Below, piece by piece: positions 58,169 to 62,632 of a stretch of DNA of 62,632 bases. The stretch is from NCBI GenBank assembly GCA_937930555.1, contig CALHCH010000045.1:1-62632 (forward strand), in the 5' to 3' direction. This stretch comes from Candidatus Absconditabacterales bacterium. GTDB taxonomy: Bacteria; Patescibacteriota; Gracilibacteria; Absconditabacterales; Absconditicoccaceae. The notes beneath the pieces are model-generated. The model saw only the letters and a list, made by a program, of their open reading frames with translations. It had not been told where the DNA came from and did no database searches. A program made the position numbers and the translations under genes. Numbering within the stretch: position 1 is the first letter of the stretch; each line of letters begins with the position of its first letter.

Positions 58169-59233
58169 CTACCCTCACTTCTCCAACAATCCGACACATC
58201 CTATCATCGCAGCATTGTCCGTACAGTAAGAGAATGAAGCAGGATAGTACAAAGATATAGTGTACTGCGTCGCAAGCTGACTCATCTTGTGTCTCAATAT
58301 CGAGTTGGCAGACACGCCACCGACCACTCACAGTGTTTTTGCTTTTGTGTCATTGAGTATTTTGGTGGTATGTGATACCAGTGCATCGGTCACGATCTCC
58401 TGAAATCTCCAGGCGATATCCGCACGCATCTGATCATCTACGACTATATCATTTCTACTGAGATACTCAAGTAGGGAGTGTACTTGTGCCTTGACACCAG
58501 AAAAACTAAATTGATCGGAGGTGTTGAGCTTGCGGAGTCTGGTGCCGATCAGCTCATCTGGTCACACATCCTCAGCGATCTGCTGTATCCAGGGTCAGCC
58601 AGGATATGGCCCTCCCAGCATCTTTGCTACCTTGTCAAACGCCTCTCCCACAGCATCGTCCAGCGTCTGGACGAGCTTGGTGACGGTATATGGTCACACG
58701 ACGTATGTCTCTCATATACCCATATGTCATCTCTTGGTATACAACTCATCATGCTTCGCATCATCAATCATCAATCATCAATCATCAACTATATATATAT
58801 CACTATGCCCACCGCTCACGGTCAGGCACAGATATGGTAGCTGCAATATACCTATATCACGATCGAGTAATACCGAAAACACATGTCACATAATATGGTG
58901 AGTCTCCACCACAGGAAGATCTAGCGCTGCTCATAGTGTATATGCTGCAGTCACTCCCACCACCAATGAGCCAGGCAGTCCTGGAGCCGATGCTATGGTG
59001 ATACTATCCAGATCTAACATATCTCACTCATATGTATCACATAGCTCCTGATACAGCGGTGCTATGGTATCCGCATGTGCCCTACTCGCCAGCTCTGGTA
59101 CCACGCCTCAGTATGTCGCATGTATGCCCTGCGATCTCGTCACCATACACTCTACCACGAAATTGCCTCCCTCCATCGAGACGATAGCCAGTGAGGTGTC
59201 ATCGCAACTTGATTCTATAGCGAGTGTTTTCAC
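58169..59233 (-). CDS. tsaD: tRNA N6-adenosine threonylcarbamoyltransferase TsaD
   Basis: 354 residues from GTG 59233 ([14 protein letters not shown]), the usual start. Metal-binding HHIMGH and later DNAAMIG, and nucleotide-binding [20 protein letters not shown] and [15 protein letters not shown]. Transfers threonylcarbamoyl to A37 of ANN-decoding tRNAs. There is an unusual insertion of about 25 residues after [10 protein letters not shown] ([20 protein letters not shown]), encoded across a 7-bp tandem repeat on the plus strand at 58760-58789. The small membrane gene upstream ends 3 bp before the start. Confidence 0.95.
58760..58789. repeat. Heptanucleotide tandem repeat (ATCATCA)n
   Basis: About four ATCATCA units in a row, inside the tsaD coding region and in frame. 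On the minus strand it writes VDDGGLMIDDA. Confidence 0.8.
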
Positions 59234-59236
59234 AAA

Positions 59237-59488
59237 TTAATCTTTTTTGGATCTAAAAATCTGATGAAATAGCAAGAAAGGAAATAACAATACGCGTCAT
59301 ATATTGGGCTTGTGCCATACATAGGCAGGATACTCCCTAAACAAAAATCTCAAAAGTAGATGAAATGTGTTCGACTGTTTGTCGGTCACGAACGGATAGG
59401 TAAAAAAATCTTTGATCAAAATAATGAGTCACATAGTGTATATGTAGAGAAGTGAGAGGTAGTTTCAATGGGTGATGAATCTGAACAT
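59237..59488 (-). CDS. Small membrane protein upstream of tsaD
   Basis: 83 residues from ATG 59488 (MFRFITHGNYLSLLYIYTMG) to TAA 59237, 3 bp before the tsaD GTG. Aromatic-rich membrane helices (LLYIYTMGLIILIKDFF, LLLRFLFREYPAYVWHKP). Co-transcription with tsaD is likely from spacing. No family recognised. Confidence 0.6.
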
Positions 59489-59532
59489 AAATCAACTCAA
59501 TACAACAATAAATCATTGTGAGAGAAAAAGAA

Positions 59533-59555
59533 AAACTACACGAATTGTGTAGTTA
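59533..59555 (-). terminator. Rho-independent terminator
   Basis: Stem AACTACAC / GTGTAGTT around GAATT with an A-run on the plus-strand left giving the T-run for the minus strand. Ends the zinc-ribbon gene. Confidence 0.75.
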
Positions 59556-59595
59556 TTTTAACAGTACAGGAGAGTTGGCTAATTCACTACAATAA

Positions 59596-59862
59596 TTATA
59601 AATTTCAGAACCAACGTTTCTTCATATCTATTAAGTTCTTCTCACTAAGATCCATATCTACATCACCAATCACTGAGTCTATTCAACACATTGGACACAA
59701 GGCTGTTAGTCTTATTCAAACCTCATTAATATCTGTTCGACTTACTATTAGTTTTGAATTAAATCTTTTTAGGCAATGAAAACATCAGCTCATATTGCTC
59801 TTTTCTATTGAATCACGGTTCATTTGTGAATATGATCGAAAATCATCTGTATTAATACCCAT
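59596..59862 (-). CDS. Small zinc-ribbon protein
   Basis: 88 residues. CFHCLKRFN and CPMCGIDSVIGDVDMDLSEK form a four-Cys zinc ribbon, a small family found widely as a one-domain cytosolic protein of unknown role. Three TGA codons are Gly (before CFHC, near IGD and in the end). Confidence 0.8.
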
Positions 59863-59984
59863 AGTAAGCTATTATCCAATAAAACTATTTATCAAAACAT
59901 TATTTTCAAATAGATTTAATTGTAGATTGTAAGAAGAGCAGCCTCGTTATCTAGACACGTCATACAATACCCTTTGACAACTAA

Positions 59985-62093
59985 TTATTCTAACTCCTTC
60001 ACCATATACGTCCCCTCCTCCACATAGCCCAATTTCTTGTAATATCCCTTTACTCATATACCAGAAATCACACTCAGATGAGTATATCATCTGGCGGTAG
60101 CGATGAGCTGTGCTGCATCCATCAGCCATCTCCCGACTCACTTATGCTGGGCACTCTGTGTATCAGATCAGTCGCTCAGTAGGGACTCTAGCTTGCCATA
60201 TACATGCAGCTCTCTGATCAGGGCCTTGCCTGCCTCTACACCTGGATAGTCGATCGCCACTCACTCATCTGGCAGCAGCAGTCTCGCAAACCCATACAGA
60301 TATCACAACGCATCCTCCACAGACACAAACATCTCTTCACCATTGCTACTACGATACCTACGTACGACTAGGAATGGTTGGTCGGTTTGTTTTTCTTGTA
60401 TGTCGCACCCTTCGATTTCGCTACGCTCCACTCAGGATGACAGATTTCATGTTTTGCTTGCTCAGTCTGGATGATGTATCGAATCATCCCTACCCCTTAC
60501 TGTATCCTTACTCCTTTTTCATTCTTCCTTTTTCCCTACATCATTTTCTCACGCCTTGTTTCTATACTCCCTACACCTCGTACACAAACATACAAAATTT
60601 CTCTCCGAGACGTCATCAAACGCACCTCATACGGTATATGTCTCCATACGGTCGTCTATATCTCGCGTCTCTCATGAGAGTGATGTATGCTGAGTGTTGT
60701 CAACTCACAGTGGTGTGTTTACATGCTCGAGTAGTACTTGCATATCAGTCACTTGCTGAGAATTATTGCCTGACAACGCCTCATCTGATTTATCTGACTC
60801 TCATCTGATTCACACAATTCATCTAGCTGATCCAAGTCTACTATACTGCTGTTTACGCAAGTCCTGATCCTCTGCATAGTTTTTAGTCATATCATTCATC
60901 ACGAGCTGTCTGAGATTGGGTGTATTAGCGCCTGCTACTACCTCATTCGTGTCAAAATCACGTGCGAGACGTTTGATCCTCGCGTATGGTGGGATTATTT
61001 TTGTTTTAAATTCTTTGATCAGATGAATGAGATCTTCATCAGCTATTGGGGTATATTTTCACTCTTTGTATAAATCATATAGCGGAGTATTTGGGATGAC
61101 CGCCGTAGGATAAAATTTGAGCTCATCAGACTTGATCCAGGGCGTAGTAAAAGCAATTTGAAACGTCTCCAGATCCTTGGCAGGCGTGGAGGTGTATAGA
61201 CCAGGCATATAGTGATTGGAAATCTTGAATCCATACTGACGGAGCTTGTGCATAGCGAGCCTGATCGCTTGATTGTCATGTCAGCGGACATTGGCTTCGT
61301 GGACGTCATTGTGTAGGGTCTGGATACCCATCTCGATACGTGTCACACCTAGCGATCTCCAGTATTGACAGTTTTCATCTGTGACATATTCAGGCCTAGT
61401 TTCGACGGTAAGTCAGATGATTCTATTGGGCGCGGTTTCATTGATACGGAGAGACTCTTCTACCGTCTCTGGATACACGATCTCTAGATCTTCAGTCACG
61501 GTATATCTAGCTGATTTGGCAGAGCTAAAATCAATCTCTATATGATCAAGAAATGTTGTAAAATTATTGCAGGCGTCATAGAGTCATTTAATAAACTCTG
61601 TCTTGTAGCTCTGCGGATACACATCTCGCGTCCCTCATAGGACGATCATCTCTATCTTGTCGGTCTTGTGACCTGTGAGCGTGAGACTCAGAAGTCTATT
61701 ATATACCTGCTTGTATGGGTCAAACTGATTGAGCAATGCTCTCATCGCTCAGGGCTGAGTATTGATATAGCTCTTGGGCATAGTCGCATCATTGGGGCAA
61801 AAAATACATTTGCCAGGACACCAAAACTGCTTGGTCAGTACCTGTACAGCGACGATACCAGACTGTGATCTGATAGATCTTTTTCTGAGCAGTGCTTCTA
61901 TCCAATCAGACTCCTTCACCTGTCATTTGGATTTCATGCTTCGATAGGTCTTGAGGACAATGATATTGGTCGGCACATCGGTCTGATTATACTCTTTGGC
62001 TCGTGCTCTTTTTTGCCTCACGACTTCTGCCCTCGAGCGATCTGCTGGAGGGAGTGAGAGGATAGTGTGTACTAGTACTTGCAATTCTGACAT
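59985..62093 (-). CDS. elp3: Elp3-like radical SAM/GNAT tRNA-modifying enzyme with long insertions
   Basis: 702 residues against about 550 in the family. The radical SAM cluster motif is CPGKCIFC (CX3CX2C), with FCPND, VLGGTRDVYPQ (Gly TGA), LTVETRPEYV and QTLHNDVHEANVRGHDNQAI. The C-terminal GNAT domain starts near 575 (QPFLVVRRYRSSNGEEMF, ARLLLPDEGV, ALIRELHVYG) and ends VISGIGVKGYYKKLGY. Installs cm5-type modification on the wobble U of tRNA. Extra segments are about residues 425-497 (before CLCTRCREY) and 510-570, the latter including a palindromic-repeat element (60406-60442). Confidence 0.92.
60406..60442. repeat. Dispersed palindromic repeat inside elp3
   Basis: CACCCTTCGATTTCG...CTCCACTCAGGATGAC, the right half of the family element (compare 17435-17470 and 1959-1992). 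Read in the elp3 frame as NLSSGVERSEIEGCD without a stop, one TGA as Gly. Confidence 0.85.
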
Positions 62094-62141
62094 ATTGACT
62101 TATATATAAATAATATTTTAAATCTTGAATATTAAAATCCA

Positions 62142-62632
62142 ATGAAAGAAATAATAGCATCAAGAATGAAGCCATTAAGGATATCTACTGCTGCTAGCAA
62201 GATAGTATGAAAATGCAAACTTATGGCTAGTGATAATTTATCAATTATGCACGACAAGCACATTTCATTAAACAAGGTAGAATCAGAATTTAGTGACATC
62301 AATCAATGAGCCTCTTGAGAGCTTATACAATTGTTGGATAGCAATATTTGTCAAAATCAACGATTGCTTATCAAAAATGATACAAAAAATTATCTAGCCA
62401 TAAACGAGATAAAACAGAATAGAAGTTGAACATATCTATATACGCTACCTATGTACCTAAATTTTGAGATCCATAACACTTCTGGATTTATCCAATGAAC
62501 TAGTGAGTTTGAGGAAGGTGAGCTGCTTGAATACATGTGATACATAAAACGTCTGACAGCAAAACCAGGTAATCATTATCTTAATATCTGAGGACTGCGT
62601 TTTGCAACCAATAATAGATGACCCTATTCTGA
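62142..62632 (+). CDS. Unknown protein, cut by the window end
   Basis: From ATG 62142, open through 163 codons to the edge, with many TGA codons read as Gly (IVGKCKLMA, QGASGELIQLL, RSGTYLYTLPMYLNF, GGLRFATNNRGPYS). A beta-rich part with FEIHNTSGFIQGTSEFEEGE. No family recognised. The C-terminus lies outside the window. Confidence 0.65.

Overview
The window comes from a bacterium that reads UGA as glycine (translation table 25), the code of the candidate phyla Absconditabacteria (SR1) and Gracilibacteria (BD1-5). Under the standard code nearly every conserved gene is broken at in-frame TGA. If TGA is read as Gly, about 50 full-length genes appear, and TGA falls on Gly positions that are invariant in their families (the FAD-binding GGGAAG of the oxidoreductase, GHAGTLDP of TruB, GGGGHKAAAG of the DHH phosphoesterase). 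All real stops are TAA or TAG. The sequence is moderately AT-rich. I cannot decide between the two phyla from this window.

Layout. 1-1853 (minus): serS (cut by the window edge), a frameshifted NUDIX gene, a small membrane protein. 2086-5543 (plus): a predicted nuclease, a class A penicillin-binding protein and an unknown gene. 5613-9056 (minus): an SH3b cell-wall protein, truB, an FtsB/DivIC-like membrane protein and obg. 9134-11446: rlmH and two membrane proteins. 11649-18505 (plus): an ATPase-KH protein, a lipoprotein, a pyruvate kinase-like gene with an altered active site, three small toxin-antitoxin-like genes, a CaCA exchanger and a DHH phosphoesterase. 19157-25565 (plus): a CPA1 antiporter, tRNA-Ser, hicB with a broken hicA, truD, a DEAD-box helicase with an RGG tail. 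25795-30276 (minus): DUF1905, a NUDIX hydrolase, tex and a winged-helix phosphoribosyltransferase. 30437-38182: an ABC-F ATPase, an orphan gene, a cyclophilin, a flavoprotein and typA/bipA. 38232-50000 (mostly minus): a second winged-helix phosphoribosyltransferase, a PLP enzyme, yebC, DUF1653, dnaB, then proS-mazG-DNPH1-hisS and the principal sigma factor. 50011-62093 (minus): a 1202-residue membrane protein, a broken phosphoesterase, secD, a TPR-like protein, tsaD, a zinc-ribbon protein and elp3. 62142 to the end: a truncated unknown gene.

Together the genes cover translation and RNA modification (SerRS, HisRS, archaeal-type ProRS, TruB, TruD, RlmH, TsaD, Elp3, Obg, BipA, ABC-F, Tex, YebC), replication and transcription (DnaB, sigma-70), envelope building and ion transport. 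Biosynthesis is almost absent, as expected for a small host-dependent genome.

The unusual features are these. Short palindromic repeats are spread between genes, and two copies lie in frame inside genes (ABC-F and Elp3). A 135-bp element with terminal inverted repeats occurs in two equal-length copies plus a longer relative. Two genes (hicA and a calcineurin-like phosphoesterase) are broken by a TAA exactly where the family has Gly, so one G-to-A change in a recoded UGA codon would explain each. The pyruvate kinase has lost its RGDLG metal-binding motif.
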